Positions 16,531 through 27,146 of a stretch of 64,000 nucleotides of DNA are shown piece after piece. The DNA is from an uncultured Chloracidobacterium sp. (GTDB lineage: Bacteria; Acidobacteriota; Blastocatellia; Pyrinomonadales; Pyrinomonadaceae). Each line of letters begins with the position of its first letter. Within the stretch, counting starts at the first letter, position 1. The position numbers and the translations under genes are program-made. The stretch covers positions 1-64,000 of the forward strand of contig CAKZGE010000009.1 of the NCBI GenBank assembly GCA_936914845.1, read 5' to 3'. A model generated the notes under the pieces. It was not told the origin of the DNA, searched no databases, and worked only from the letters and a program-made list of their open reading frames with translations.

Positions 16531-17054
16531 GATTTGGCAATCACCTTGCGCTCGGCGAGCCACGATTCGATGGAATTTAAGGTTTCGATTGCCTGCGCCG
16601 TTTCGCCCGCTTGAACAAGGCGACTGAATTCGAGATATTTTTTGGCGAGGTCGTCAATCAATGCCGCGTCCGTCGTGATTTCCGCCGCGAGCCTTCCGGC
16701 TGTTTCATCGAGCCGCACGGAATTTCTGTTTTGCAGTTGTCCGATTGCGCCCAAAACTCTCAGTGCGGGCGCGTCGAGTTGTCGCTGAAAAGCGATAACT
16801 GCCTGCTCCAGAGCGCGAAGCTGCCGCTCGCGCCAGTTCGCCCGCCAGAGAAAAACGCCGAACGCGACGGCAATCACTAGGTAGAAAAACCGAAAAATCA
16901 AAGCCGTCGGATGCGGCGCGAAGATTTCCGCCCACAGACCGCCCGAATGAACATCCGCGCCGAGTTCGGCGTGCATCACCGCGTCAATGAGCCACGCGAA
17001 TAAGCCCAGCCCGAAGCCGAACCAAATCTCCTTGTAACATTTAATAAACTTCAT
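16527..17054 (-). CDS. membrane protein heading a two-component operon
   Basis: The 175-residue protein has two hydrophobic segments (WFGFGLGLFAWLIDAVM and ALIFRFFYLVIAVAFGVFLW) separated by a short loop with HAELGADVH. A cytoplasmic helical part follows (ERQLRALEQAVIAFQRQLD onward). No family was recognised. The ATG at 17054 has GAGG upstream. Its TGA overlaps the GTG of the response regulator, so it is coupled to the phosphorelay genes. It may be an accessory sensor; the periplasmic HAELGADVH loop could bind a ligand or metal, which is speculation. Confidence 0.6.
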   Translation of the reverse strand: MKFIKCYKEIWFGFGLGLFAWLIDAVMHAELGADVHSGGLWAEIFAPHPTALIFRFFYLVIAVAFGVFLWRANWRERQLRALEQAVIAFQRQLDAPALRVLGAIGQLQNRNSVRLDETAGRLAAEITTDAALIDDLAKKYLEFSRLVQAGETAQAIETLNSIESWLAERKVIAKS

Positions 17055-17075
17055 ACTTGTTACTCGCCTCAAACT

Positions 17076-18326
17076 CTAGCAGCATTTGGCGATGCGATTC
17101 ATAACTTTGTGGCTGTCGCCGAGACGACAAATCGCGTCGCAGTTGTCTCTAAGCTCGCCAAAAACGATGTATTGAATCGGCAGCTTGCCGTTTTTGATTG
17201 ATGGGCGCGTGAGCTGCAAAATCACGTCTTTTTCGCGGTTGCCCGGCACAATAAAATAAAGGTCTGCCGATTGGTCGGAAAAGCTCAGAGCCAAATCCGA
17301 CAGCCGCAAAATGCCCGAATAAATCGAAGTGCTTTTTTCCACTTCAAACGCCGCGACCACGCGGCTCGTTCCCTTTTCAAACCAGACCACATCAATCAAA
17401 CCGATGGTGTTAAGCGTCTCTTTTTCAACCGCAATTTCGGGCAAAGAAGCTAAACTTATCGCTGAAAATTGATTGCCCTTATAATTTCGTGAGCGGTCGT
17501 TCGAGGCGGCGATTACGTCGTAACCGAGACTGCTGCCAATTTTCAAAAGAGTGTATTGCATCTCGGTATGCAAATCTTCTTCCGTTTCTTCGGCTTTGAT
17601 TTCGCGGTGTCGCTTGGCGATTTGCTTTTCGATTCGCGCCATTTCATCAGATGAAAGCTCGCGCCCTTCAGAGTGAATTATTTTCCCGATGCCGATGTCG
17701 AAAAGCATTCCGGCAAACGCTCCGAGATCATTGGAAAGCAGGTTCTTATGCTGCTCGTTCGCTTCGACAATCGCCTCGCGCATCAACAGATAATCCGTCC
17801 ACGAACCCAGTTTTTTCTTGTCGTTAAAAAGACTGTTAAAGCCGCCCACAATCGCCGTATTAAAAGGCGGAACCAGCGTCGGATGAAGAAAATATAAAAT
17901 GCTCGCCACCGCCGGTCCGAGTCCTTTGATTTTCAAAGCGTCGAGGCGAATGATTTCCTTAATTATCTGGTCGTCCGTTTTCGCGTTGAGGCAGGTTTCT
18001 AAAAACGCACCGAACGCTTTTTTGTTAGCCTCGCTCTCGTAAATATCGGGAATCCGCAGTTTCGGCTTCCAGTAAAATGGATGCGCCGCGCCTTCAAAAA
18101 CCTGTTTCTGCTCGGTGATGACGTTAAGGACGAATTCGAGCGACGATCCTTTGAAATCATTTCCGAAAGTTCCCTCTTTGATGTCTTTGACGACCTGCGC
18201 CACGCCGCGACGAATCGAGCGAAAAGCTTTCAGGCGGTCGGCGTTATTGATAAACCAGGTATGATAGACGCTCTCCGGGTCTTGCTTGTATTTTTGAATC
18301 GTCTCCGAGAAATGATTATTCTCCAT
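17076..18326 (-). CDS. restriction-endonuclease-like protein with HhH motif
   Basis: The 416-residue protein has a helix-hairpin-helix DNA-binding motif around residue 134 (LKIKGLGPAVASILYFL). The C-terminal part contains LIDVVW (D312) followed by AFEVEKSTSIYSG (E328-V-E330). This arrangement occurs in many restriction-type PD-(D/E)xK proteins; ExE in place of ExK is known from enzymes such as BamHI. No methyltransferase partner lies beside it, so a classical type II restriction-modification system is unlikely. It ends only 21 nt before the two-component operon, so the four genes may be cotranscribed. Confidence 0.6.
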   Translation of the reverse strand: MENNHFSETIQKYKQDPESVYHTWFINNADRLKAFRSIRRGVAQVVKDIKEGTFGNDFKGSSLEFVLNVITEQKQVFEGAAHPFYWKPKLRIPDIYESEANKKAFGAFLETCLNAKTDDQIIKEIIRLDALKIKGLGPAVASILYFLHPTLVPPFNTAIVGGFNSLFNDKKKLGSWTDYLLMREAIVEANEQHKNLLSNDLGAFAGMLFDIGIGKIIHSEGRELSSDEMARIEKQIAKRHREIKAEETEEDLHTEMQYTLLKIGSSLGYDVIAASNDRSRNYKGNQFSAISLASLPEIAVEKETLNTIGLIDVVWFEKGTSRVVAAFEVEKSTSIYSGILRLSDLALSFSDQSADLYFIVPGNREKDVILQLTRPSIKNGKLPIQYIVFGELRDNCDAICRLGDSHKVMNRIAKCC

Positions 18327-18403
18327 AACCGCTATTTTAACTTAAAAATATATCTCGCTCTTGAAGGTTTTTAATTTATTTTTCATCGTCGAATTTTCAC
18401 ATT

Positions 18404-19054
18404 TTAAAACTTGCGCGATGCGTAAAGGCGAATTGTTCCGAACACGCTGTTAAAGGCACTGGTCTCTGTAGCCGATTCAAAGCCCGACTCGATAATTAGT
18501 TTCGGCAGCAAGCCATTAAAATTGTCGCCGGTCGTTTCAGAACCGTCGAGAAGCTGAATAAAATACGAAGCGAAACGCATCAGCGAATTGGCGGGCAGTC
18601 CCCAATCGGCGATGTGCAGCTCGCCATCCGGTTTAAGAACGCGCCGCACCTCGCGGAAAGTTTGCAATTTGTTTTCCCGCGTCAAGTGATGAAAGAAAAG
18701 GCTCGAAAACACGTGGTCGAAAGAAGCGTCCGGGTATGGCAAATCGAACGACATTCCTTCGTCAAAGCGAACCTGAACGCCCGCTTTTTTCGCTTTCGCT
18801 TCGGCGATTTTCAAAATCTTCGTGTCTCCGTCAATGCCGATGACTTCCGCTTGCGGGGCGGCGTTTTTAATCAAAACCGTCAAAGTTCCCGTGCCGCAGG
18901 CGAGGTCGAGAACGCGGTGCGCGGCTTCGATATTAGACTGCCCGATCAACGCCTTTTTGAACGCATTTTCCCGCGTCGTCAAACGCACGACCGGATCGTA
19001 AAAAGGCGTAAGCCAATCGTAGCTTAAAGCCGGAATGTATTTTTCGTTTTCCAC
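18404..19054 (-). CDS. class I SAM-dependent methyltransferase (UbiE-like)
   Basis: The 216-residue Rossmann methyltransferase has motif I LDLACGTGTLT, the acidic end of strand 2 (GIDGDTKIL), FDEGMSFDLPYPDASFDHVFSS for motifs II-III, and RVLKPDGELHIADWG. Its N-terminal YDWLTPFYDPVV is typical of UbiE-like small-molecule methyltransferases near metal genes. The substrate cannot be named; arsenite methylation is unlikely because the conserved cysteines of ArsM are missing. A TTGACA at 19182-19187 (minus strand) and a dyad at 19207-19230 lie upstream. Confidence 0.8.
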   Translation of the reverse strand: MENEKYIPALSYDWLTPFYDPVVRLTTRENAFKKALIGQSNIEAAHRVLDLACGTGTLTVLIKNAAPQAEVIGIDGDTKILKIAEAKAKKAGVQVRFDEGMSFDLPYPDASFDHVFSSLFFHHLTRENKLQTFREVRRVLKPDGELHIADWGLPANSLMRFASYFIQLLDGSETTGDNFNGLLPKLIIESGFESATETSAFNSVFGTIRLYASRKF

Positions 19055-19198
19055 TGAAACAACTTTTATCGCTCAAGCGGCGGAGAGTAATCGCTTGACG
19101 GATTTCAACTAATCAAAATCAGTTAAGCAAGCCTTATGCCCTCTTGAAACCCTGATATTTGGCTGATTTAGATTTAATTATTGTCAAAAAATGTGCGT

Positions 19199-19230
19199 TT
19201 GCAAACAGGTGTGTCTAATAACAAACACCT
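19199..19230. promoter_or_regulatory. TetR-type operator candidate, site 1
   Basis: TTGCAAACA (19199-19207) is followed by a dyad AGGTGT (19207-19212) / ACACCT (19225-19230). The arrangement TTGCAAACA-N4-TGT-N4-ATAACAAACA recurs at 43841 with equal total length, apart from one base of spacing in the middle. It lies just upstream of the TTGACA hexamer of the methyltransferase promoter and downstream of tetR. Confidence 0.45.
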
Positions 19231-19284
19231 TAAGAGGATTTTTGAAACGGCAGTTTGGCAAGCTGATAATTCGCCGCGTCGAGC

Positions 19285-19899
19285 TTATTCAAAGTTGATT
19301 GAAGTGAAATTTTCCAAGCCGCGAAATGCTAATCTGTTGAATAAGTCGTTCATTTCTTCCGGCGAGAGCGGAAGATTGTGGTCGAGCCAAAAGGTGAGCA
19401 TCGCAATCAAAGAACTCGCATAAAAATGCGCGGCGGCTTCGGCTTCGGACGAGTTTTTTTGGTTTTCGGGCAAAGATTTTTGCAGTTCTTCGAGAACCAA
19501 ATCTCGCGTCTGGCGAAACATATTTTTGAGAAACGAATCGCCCGCAGCTCTGTGCGCTAAAGCGTGATAAAAGCGGCGACTTTCATCGGCGTGTTGAAAG
19601 AGCCGCAACGAATTAAAATTGAAACCGTCGCCGATTTTGTTGTTTCCGTCTGATTCCCCGGTTTGCAGCAAACCGTCGCGCACCGCGTCGAACGCGCTCA
19701 AATGCAATTTATCCTTGTTTTCAAAATGCGCGTAGAAAGTCGAACGCCCGACATCGGCGCGGTCGGCGATGTCTCGCACGGTCACGCCGTCGTAGCCTTT
19801 CTCCAGAATCAAAGAATGCAGAGCCTCACGCAAAATCCGCTCGGTGCGACGAATGCGGCGATCAGGTTTTTCGGTTTTCGGCATAAACTTTTCGGACAT
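19285..19899 (-). CDS. TetR family transcriptional regulator
   Basis: The 204-residue protein has the TetR N-terminal HTH (RILREALHSLILEKGYDG, then VRDIADRADVGRSTFYAHF) and a helical ligand-binding part with WLDHNLPLS near the end, as in AcrR/TetR repressors. It lies divergent from the DUF2269 gene and upstream of the methyltransferase gene. Similar TGTTTG/CAAACA elements occur in its own promoter (19909), before the methyltransferase (19199) and before the RND operon (43841), so it may control all three. The ligand is unknown. Confidence 0.85.
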   Translation of the reverse strand: MSEKFMPKTEKPDRRIRRTERILREALHSLILEKGYDGVTVRDIADRADVGRSTFYAHFENKDKLHLSAFDAVRDGLLQTGESDGNNKIGDGFNFNSLRLFQHADESRRFYHALAHRAAGDSFLKNMFRQTRDLVLEELQKSLPENQKNSSEAEAAAHFYASSLIAMLTFWLDHNLPLSPEEMNDLFNRLAFRGLENFTSINFE

Positions 19900-19908
19900 T
19901 TTCAGTGA

Positions 19909-19932
19909 TTTGTTCAGTTCGGGACAAACACC
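19909..19932. promoter_or_regulatory. TetR-type operator candidate, site 3 (divergent tetR/DUF2269 promoter)
   Basis: TTTGT (19909-19913), 10 nt, then ACAAA (19924-19928) extended to ACAAACACC. The same ACAAACACC is found at 19221-19229. The site lies between the divergent starts of tetR and the DUF2269 gene, where an autoregulatory operator is expected. The dyad is weaker than at 43851. Confidence 0.4.
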
Positions 19933-19978
19933 GAAGATTGATTATTGACCGTTCTATTTTACCTTGCCGATACTGTTT

Positions 19979-20629
19979 ATGAACATTATGAAACCAAGCA
20001 TTCGTAAATTTCTGCTGACCGCGCACATCGTTTTTTCGGTCGGATGGCTCGGCGCGGTCGCCGCGTTTTTAGTTCTCGCCGTCGCCGGTCTGTCGAGCGA
20101 AAACGTGCAGACGGCGCGTGCCGCCTACGTTGCGATGGATTTAATCGGCTGGTTTCTCATCGTGCCGTGCAGCCTCGTTACGCTCGTCATCGGACTCGTT
20201 CAATCGCTCGGAACCAAATGGGGCTTGTTCCGGCATTATTGGATACTGATAAAATTCCTGATAACCGTCGGCGCGACGATTCTTCTGATTCTGCATATGC
20301 AGGCGACCAGTCGTATGGCAAGTGCCGCGACGGAGATGTCATTATCCAATTCCGACTTTCATCCGCTTCAAGTTCAGCTCGTGTTTGACGCTTGCGCCGC
20401 CCTTCTGGTCTTGCTCGCTGCCACAATCCTTTCGGTCTATAAACCGTGGGGTTTGACCGGATACGGACGACGCAAGCAGCAGGAGCGAAATGAACTTTCG
20501 ACGGACACCGCATTGACGAATCGCTTCGACTGGGGATTTTACGTTCTGCTCGGATTTGGCGGTTTAACCTTATTATTGTTTATCGTCGTGCATCTCGCCA
20601 GAGGCGGATTAGGTCAGCACCGTCATTGA
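19979..20629 (+). CDS. DUF2269 family integral membrane protein
   Basis: The 216-residue protein has four to five membrane helices. It starts with KFLLTAHIVFSVGWLGAVA, the family's typical first helix, and ends with a helix after FDWGFYVLLGFGG. The family function is unknown. Conserved His and Trp residues in the first helix resemble haem- or metal-binding positions of small membrane proteins. The start at 19979 was taken as the first in-frame ATG next to the conserved region (19988 is possible). It is divergent from tetR and likely regulated by it. Confidence 0.75.
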   Translation: MNIMKPSIRKFLLTAHIVFSVGWLGAVAAFLVLAVAGLSSENVQTARAAYVAMDLIGWFLIVPCSLVTLVIGLVQSLGTKWGLFRHYWILIKFLITVGATILLILHMQATSRMASAATEMSLSNSDFHPLQVQLVFDACAALLVLLAATILSVYKPWGLTGYGRRKQQERNELSTDTALTNRFDWGFYVLLGFGGLTLLLFIVVHLARGGLGQHRH

Positions 20630-20633
20630 CGTT

Positions 20634-21020
20634 TCAAGCATTGTTCGACTCGACAATCAATTTCCCGCGCAGCATATTCATTCCGCAGGCAAAAGTGAAT
20701 TCGCCCGTTTTGTTTGGCGTAAATTCAATCGGCGTGGTTTTAAATGCCGGCAAATCTTTGGCGATGCCGAAATCGCCGAAAACGACTTGTTCGCTGCACG
20801 ACGATGTTTCGTCGCGGTAGAAGTTCAGACGCACGGGCGTATCTTTTTTGACGACGATTACGTCTGGCGAATAGCCGCCTTTGACCGTAACTTTTATTTC
20901 CTGCACGCCCGATTCGTTCGTTTCGGCTGATGCCGCCTCGCGCTCGCCGAAAAAATACCAGAGCGTTAAAGCAATCAAACCGATTCCGCCGATAACAACT
21001 AAAATTTCCGTTGTGTCCAT
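20634..21020 (-). CDS. membrane-anchored cupredoxin-like protein
   Basis: The 128-residue protein has an N-terminal membrane anchor (EILVVIGGIGLIALTLWYFF) and one cupredoxin-like domain. VKGGYSPDVIVVKKDTPVRL leads to a Cys-containing strand (SSCSEQVVF) and to FACGMNMLRGKL at the end. Cys-x-Gly-Met and surrounding residues are plausible copper ligands, as in plastocyanin-type domains of CopA neighbourhoods. It lies downstream of copA in the same orientation with a gap of about 117 nt. Related domains occur at 37052 and 37484. Confidence 0.75.
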   Translation of the reverse strand: MDTTEILVVIGGIGLIALTLWYFFGEREAASAETNESGVQEIKVTVKGGYSPDVIVVKKDTPVRLNFYRDETSSCSEQVVFGDFGIAKDLPAFKTTPIEFTPNKTGEFTFACGMNMLRGKLIVESNNA

Positions 21021-21136
21021 AATATTTACCTCACAAACTAATCAGCCGCCGGAAGCAAGCGATCCCGCGCGAGAAGAAGACAGGAAAATCTCTGACGAAA
21101 TTCATTCTTCTTCCAGCGGCTAAAATTAAACCTTGA

Positions 21137-23893
<2,757 letters not shown>

Positions 23894-23946
23894 CATTGCC
23901 TCCTTGCACTCATTTCCCCGCGCTGTTATCAACCAGTAGTGAACCG

Positions 23947-24025
23947 AGGTAAGGTATTGAACTTCAAATTATTTCAAAATATAAATCAATGTTTTTTGAA
24001 CAACTCTCCGCTCAATGCCTTACCT
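23947..24025. repeat. long inverted repeat between copZ-like gene and copA
   Basis: AGGTAAGGTATTGA (23947-23960) and TCAATGCCTTACCT (24012-24025) are inverted copies differing at one base, separated by 51 nt of AT-rich DNA. The transcript of copZ-copA could form a stem here. It may set relative expression or mRNA stability, or the arms could be protein-binding sites. Confidence 0.55.
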
Positions 24026-24051
24026 TTCTCGAAAATTTCCCCGAAACGCTT

Positions 24052-24378
24052 TTACGAAGCGACCGAATAACCGGCGCGGTCGAGCGCGTCCACAATTTTT
24101 TCGTGCGACACATCTCCGCTGTGATTGACCGTTACTTTTTTCGTCGCCACGTCCACCTCAACCTCTGAAACTCCCTCCACATTGCCCAACGCTTTTTTAA
24201 TCGAACTCGCACAGCCGCCGCACACGATTTCCGGCGCGGTCACGGTCGTTACCTGATTGTTATTTTCCCGTGTCTCGTTCATTGTTTTATTTCTCCCTAT
24301 TTTAATCGCCTGCTCGCTTCCGCAGCAGCTACAGCCGTTTGTTGATTGGTTTGTCTTGCTCGTCGTTCCTTGATTCAT
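24052..24378 (-). CDS. copZ: CopZ-like HMA-domain metallochaperone
   Basis: The 108-residue protein has a Cys-rich N-terminal extension (GCSCCGSEQ) and a C-terminal HMA domain with VCGGCASSIKKALG and the closing DRAGY element. HMA chaperones deliver Cu(I) to CopA. GAAGGAAG precedes the ATG. It is the first gene after the MerR-type promoter at 24429-24460, followed by copA. The extra CxCC could bind metal on its own, unlike in standard 68-residue CopZ. Confidence 0.85.
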   Translation of the reverse strand: MNQGTTSKTNQSTNGCSCCGSEQAIKIGRNKTMNETRENNNQVTTVTAPEIVCGGCASSIKKALGNVEGVSEVEVDVATKKVTVNHSGDVSHEKIVDALDRAGYSVAS

Positions 24379-24428
24379 AATTTTTACTTCCTTCAGTCAA
24401 AATCACCATTATTTAGGACTGTAAGAAA

Positions 24429-24460
24429 AGTATAAACTCTGTAGTCGAATCGAGAGTCAA
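24429..24460 (-). promoter_or_regulatory. MerR-type promoter of copZ-copA
   Basis: On the minus strand, TTGACT (24455-24460) and TATACT (24429-24434) are separated by 20 nt. That spacing is too long for unaided sigma-70 and characteristic of MerR-family activation. An ACTCT/AGAGT dyad (24436-24440 and 24453-24457) sits inside the spacer. The MerR protein encoded just upstream is the obvious regulator. Confidence 0.85.
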
Positions 24461-24487
24461 GCACTTTTTTTCAAAAAAACTTCTCGG

Positions 24488-24991
24488 TCATTTACGCCGT
24501 CTTTTCGGCGCGACCGCCGCGTGCTGACCTGATAACGGATTTTCGATTTCCGCCGTTTCGATCAGCCCGCAAATGTGTCCAGGCGCGCGTCCGACTTTAT
24601 CCCATTCTTCGAGCGTCTCAGCCAACTCCTTCCGGTAACGCTTCATTTCGCGCATTCGCTCGTCGAGTTCTGCCAGACGACGACGGACGATTTCACGCAC
24701 GTCGTCGCACGGGCTTGCGCCGCTCTGGGCATCGCTGATAATTCGTTTGATTTCGTCGAGCGAAAAACCAAGCGTTTTTTTGATAAACGCGAGGCGTTCC
24801 AGCACGCCTTCGTCGTAAAGACGATAGTTGCTTTGCGACCGCACTGGTTTTCCCAGAAGCCCGCTGCGCTCGTAAAATCTCAATGCCTCGATGCCGATTC
24901 CCGATTCTTTCGACACATCGCCGATTTTTAAAGTTCTCCCGCGCGTCGGGAATATTTGGTTGTAATCGTTTCGCACAATCGCCGTCCTCAT
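24488..24991 (-). CDS. MerR-family metal-responsive activator of the copper genes
   Basis: The 167-residue protein has the MerR HTH (KIGDVSKESGIGIEALRFYERSGLL, then the wing SNYRLYDEG), a dimerisation helix, and metal-site cysteines C95 (SPCDDV) and C131 (GHICGLIE). A 20-residue extension precedes the usual start of the fold. The cysteine pattern is of the ZntR/PbrR/CadR kind as much as CueR, so the metal cannot be fixed from sequence. The neighbouring copA and copZ-like genes suggest copper. Two MerR-type promoters flank it (24429 and 25270). Confidence 0.85.
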   Translation of the reverse strand: MRTAIVRNDYNQIFPTRGRTLKIGDVSKESGIGIEALRFYERSGLLGKPVRSQSNYRLYDEGVLERLAFIKKTLGFSLDEIKRIISDAQSGASPCDDVREIVRRRLAELDERMREMKRYRKELAETLEEWDKVGRAPGHICGLIETAEIENPLSGQHAAVAPKRRRK

Positions 24992-25020
24992 AATTTCTTC
25001 GCTAAAATGGGTAAATTTCG

Positions 25021-25054
25021 TGAGAGATGCCGGTAAACCGAATCATCTCTCACG
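25021..25054 (-). terminator. hairpin after the metallothionein-like gene
   Basis: GTGAGAGATG (25021-25030) pairs perfectly with CATCTCTCAC (25045-25054) around a 14-nt loop with an inner GGT/ACC pairing. It lies between the stop at 25063 and the merR start at 24991. No U-run follows, so it may be a partial terminator, attenuator or processing site. Confidence 0.5.
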
Positions 25055-25062
25055 CTTTTGAT

Positions 25063-25215
25063 TATTTAGCCCGACACTTTTTCCATTGTCTTGCCGCAGC
25101 AACAGCGCGGCTGTTCCTGCCCTTTGCAATTCGCCGGCGCGCCTTTAGTAACGGTAATCTCGCAGCCGCAGTTCGCGTCCGGGCAACGATAAACTTCGCC
25201 TTTTTGTAATGCCAT
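25063..25215 (-). CDS. metallothionein-like Cys-rich peptide (50 residues)
   Basis: An AGGAGG element lies 9 nt before the ATG at 25215. The peptide starts MALQKGEVYRCPDANCGCE and contains eight cysteines, including RCPDANCGC, ANCKG, RCCCGK and a final C47. This density in 50 residues fits a bacterial metallothionein-type protein that sequesters soft metal ions in the cytoplasm. A MerR-type promoter (25270-25301) lies directly upstream and merR follows it on the same strand, so it is very likely metal-induced. Confidence 0.8.
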
Positions 25216-25269
25216 TTTATTTAGCCTCCTTTAATTGAAATTCGTAACCCGATTGCGAGTTACAATATC

Positions 25270-25301
25270 AGCATAAACCCTGTAGCCGTGTCCAGAGTCA
25301 A
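25270..25301 (-). promoter_or_regulatory. MerR-type promoter of the metallothionein-like gene
   Basis: Minus-strand TTGACT (25296-25301) and TATGCT (25270-25275) have a 20-nt spacer. The region closely resembles the copZ promoter (TTGACTCT...CTACAG-GTTTAT), so the same MerR protein probably acts on both. Confidence 0.8.
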
Positions 25302-25332
25302 GCGCAGGTGAAAATTTTCAACGACCGTCTAA

Positions 25333-25551
25333 TTATTTCCATAAAATTTTCCTCGCCGTCAGAACGATTGCGGTTGTCATAACTGTCGCCGCGACCGCCG
25401 CCCAGAACCACTCAGGCGATACTTTCATAAAATTAAAAACATAAACGGCTGAAGCGAAAATCGCCGCCCAGACAGTTAAGACGGCAGCGGCGAAAGTTAA
25501 CCAAGTAATAATTCCCTGCTCAAGCATTTTCGATTCTTTCTCTAAATTCAT
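25333..25551 (-). CDS. small membrane protein, 72 residues
   Basis: From the ATG at 25551 the protein has two hydrophobic segments (IITWLTFAAAVLTVWAAIFASAVYV and WFWAAVAATVMTTAIVLTA). No family was recognised. It follows the large membrane protein gene by 13 nt on the same strand and is probably the last gene of that operon. A longer reading would overlap that gene without a good start. Confidence 0.55.
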   Translation of the reverse strand: MNLEKESKMLEQGIITWLTFAAAVLTVWAAIFASAVYVFNFMKVSPEWFWAAVAATVMTTAIVLTARKILWK

Positions 25552-25564
25552 CGGCTGTATTACC

Positions 25565-27085
25565 TCATTCGTTCGGTAAAAAATAAATTTTGTAAGTCGC
25601 GGTCCGAAAAGCGACCGGAAACGAATAATCGGCGCGGCTGACCAGATACGTCGCGCCGTATTTCGCTCGGATGTCGTTGATTTGATTTTCGGCAAGGCGA
25701 TTGTAAGCGTCTTCGACTGTCTGAAATCCTGCCTGGCTGTCGGAGATTGCCGCGTTTCCCGTTAAATCACCGACGTGTGTCCGCCATTCGTCAAGTCGCC
25801 CAAAAGTCTGATAAGCATAAGAGGCGATTGTTGCTCTTTGCGACAGATACCAAACTTCGCGGCGATGCGGCGGCTGGATGACAATCGTCCCGTTCGGAGT
25901 GTTTGCCGCAATCCAAGCGGAAGTTTTTTGGAAATCGTCGGGCGCAACCGTCCATAAATCGTATGTGTTGCGAACTGCCGCCACGCTCGTCGCCACCGGA
26001 TTGAGTCGCCAAAGCGCGGCGAAAACGAATAAAGCGATTAAAAGTTTTGACGATTTGGATTTTGTCAGTCTCCACGCGCGAAAAACCGTAAAGGCGAAAA
26101 ACAGCGGTGTGAAAACCGGAAATAGGCGGACGGGCAGAAAGCGCAGCCACTCGAACATCTCAAACCAGCGCAGAATGATTGCCGCGAGAAAAAAGATTGC
26201 CAGCCCCATTTGAAACTTCAGCAAAAAACGCATTGCAAAACTCTCGCTGCGGCGAAATGCGGCGAAATTAAAGGCAAACATCGCCAGAAGCAAAACGGTC
26301 GCGCTTTTTGAAAAAGCGAACGGGTCGAAATGCCAGGGAAAGCGAATCAGCACGATATACCGCCAGGATTCGGCGGAATCGGGCTGACTGCCGAATTGCT
26401 CGAAAACGAGCGGCGCGATTCCCAAAAACGCGATGATCGAAGTTAAACCGACGATCTTGAGGAGCGTTTTTACCTGAGTTTTTTCTGACAGCAGAGCAAA
26501 TCCGATAGCGAGCGCGCTCCATAAACCGACCGCCGGGTGAAAGGCGAAAGCGAAACCCAGCAACACGGCAGGCAAGACGGCGCGTTGAAGTGAAAAATAA
26601 TAAAGCGCGGCGAGCAGGAAAACGTATGAAATTCCTTTGGCTTCAAACCCGCCGATGATCCATTCGTCGCCGACGAGCGATTGCCCCGCTGCCAGCCAAA
26701 CAGCAATGCTGGCGGCAGCTAACCACACGGGAATTTTCCAGAGCCTTCCGAGCCTGAGCAGAAGTTTTAAAGTTATTCCCCAAACCGCGATTCTGCCGAG
26801 CCAACCTAAAACTTCGACGGGTAAAAGCATCGCCGCCAAACCGAACAAACGGTTAAAAAGCCAATGCTCGTTTGCGGGAACGGAAAACGTCCAGTCGTTG
26901 AGCAGAAATTCCGGCTGGAATTCTTTGACGAGGCGCAAAAGATATGGGAATTCGTTGCTGAACGGGACGGGCTTTCCCCAAAGCAAAAGGACAAAGAAAA
27001 ATAAAACCGCCAAAAATAACCAGTTGCTAATCGAATTTTTCGGAGCAGTCAACGCTTCATTTAATTTCTGGGCAGAATGCCGCAT
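25565..27085 (-). CDS. polytopic membrane protein (DUF6798-like)
   Basis: The 506-residue protein has about ten to twelve membrane helices. A C-terminal soluble part contains TSAWIAANTPNGTIVIQPPH, similar to the domain that follows membrane regions in DUF6798 and some glycosyltransferase-like proteins (a TP...PP pattern). The function is unknown. It lies in a minus-strand cluster with an FAD oxidoreductase and a methyltransferase, which suggests cell-envelope or glycan work. No GT catalytic motif was found. Confidence 0.6.
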   Translation of the reverse strand: MRHSAQKLNEALTAPKNSISNWLFLAVLFFFVLLLWGKPVPFSNEFPYLLRLVKEFQPEFLLNDWTFSVPANEHWLFNRLFGLAAMLLPVEVLGWLGRIAVWGITLKLLLRLGRLWKIPVWLAAASIAVWLAAGQSLVGDEWIIGGFEAKGISYVFLLAALYYFSLQRAVLPAVLLGFAFAFHPAVGLWSALAIGFALLSEKTQVKTLLKIVGLTSIIAFLGIAPLVFEQFGSQPDSAESWRYIVLIRFPWHFDPFAFSKSATVLLLAMFAFNFAAFRRSESFAMRFLLKFQMGLAIFFLAAIILRWFEMFEWLRFLPVRLFPVFTPLFFAFTVFRAWRLTKSKSSKLLIALFVFAALWRLNPVATSVAAVRNTYDLWTVAPDDFQKTSAWIAANTPNGTIVIQPPHRREVWYLSQRATIASYAYQTFGRLDEWRTHVGDLTGNAAISDSQAGFQTVEDAYNRLAENQINDIRAKYGATYLVSRADYSFPVAFRTATYKIYFLPNE

Positions 27086-27146
27086 TTTCTTCAGTCGTCA
27101 ATTTAATCGGTTGATAATTTCTTTCATTGAAAAAATTCCTCTTGAT

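Noticed and set aside
17076..18326. Type II restriction-modification system
   Set aside because: The nuclease-like gene has no DNA methyltransferase beside it; the methyltransferase at 18404 lacks the DPPY or PC motifs of DNA-modifying enzymes.
18404..19054. Arsenite methyltransferase ArsM
   Set aside because: The conserved arsenic-binding cysteines are missing and the gene is far from the ars operon.
19194..19240. Possible integron attC site (TAACAAACACCTTAAGAGG resembles the left end of Vibrio repeats)
   Set aside because: No matching R' end, no cassette layout and no integron-type integrase. The motif recurs before the RND operon as a simple dyad, so an operator is more likely.
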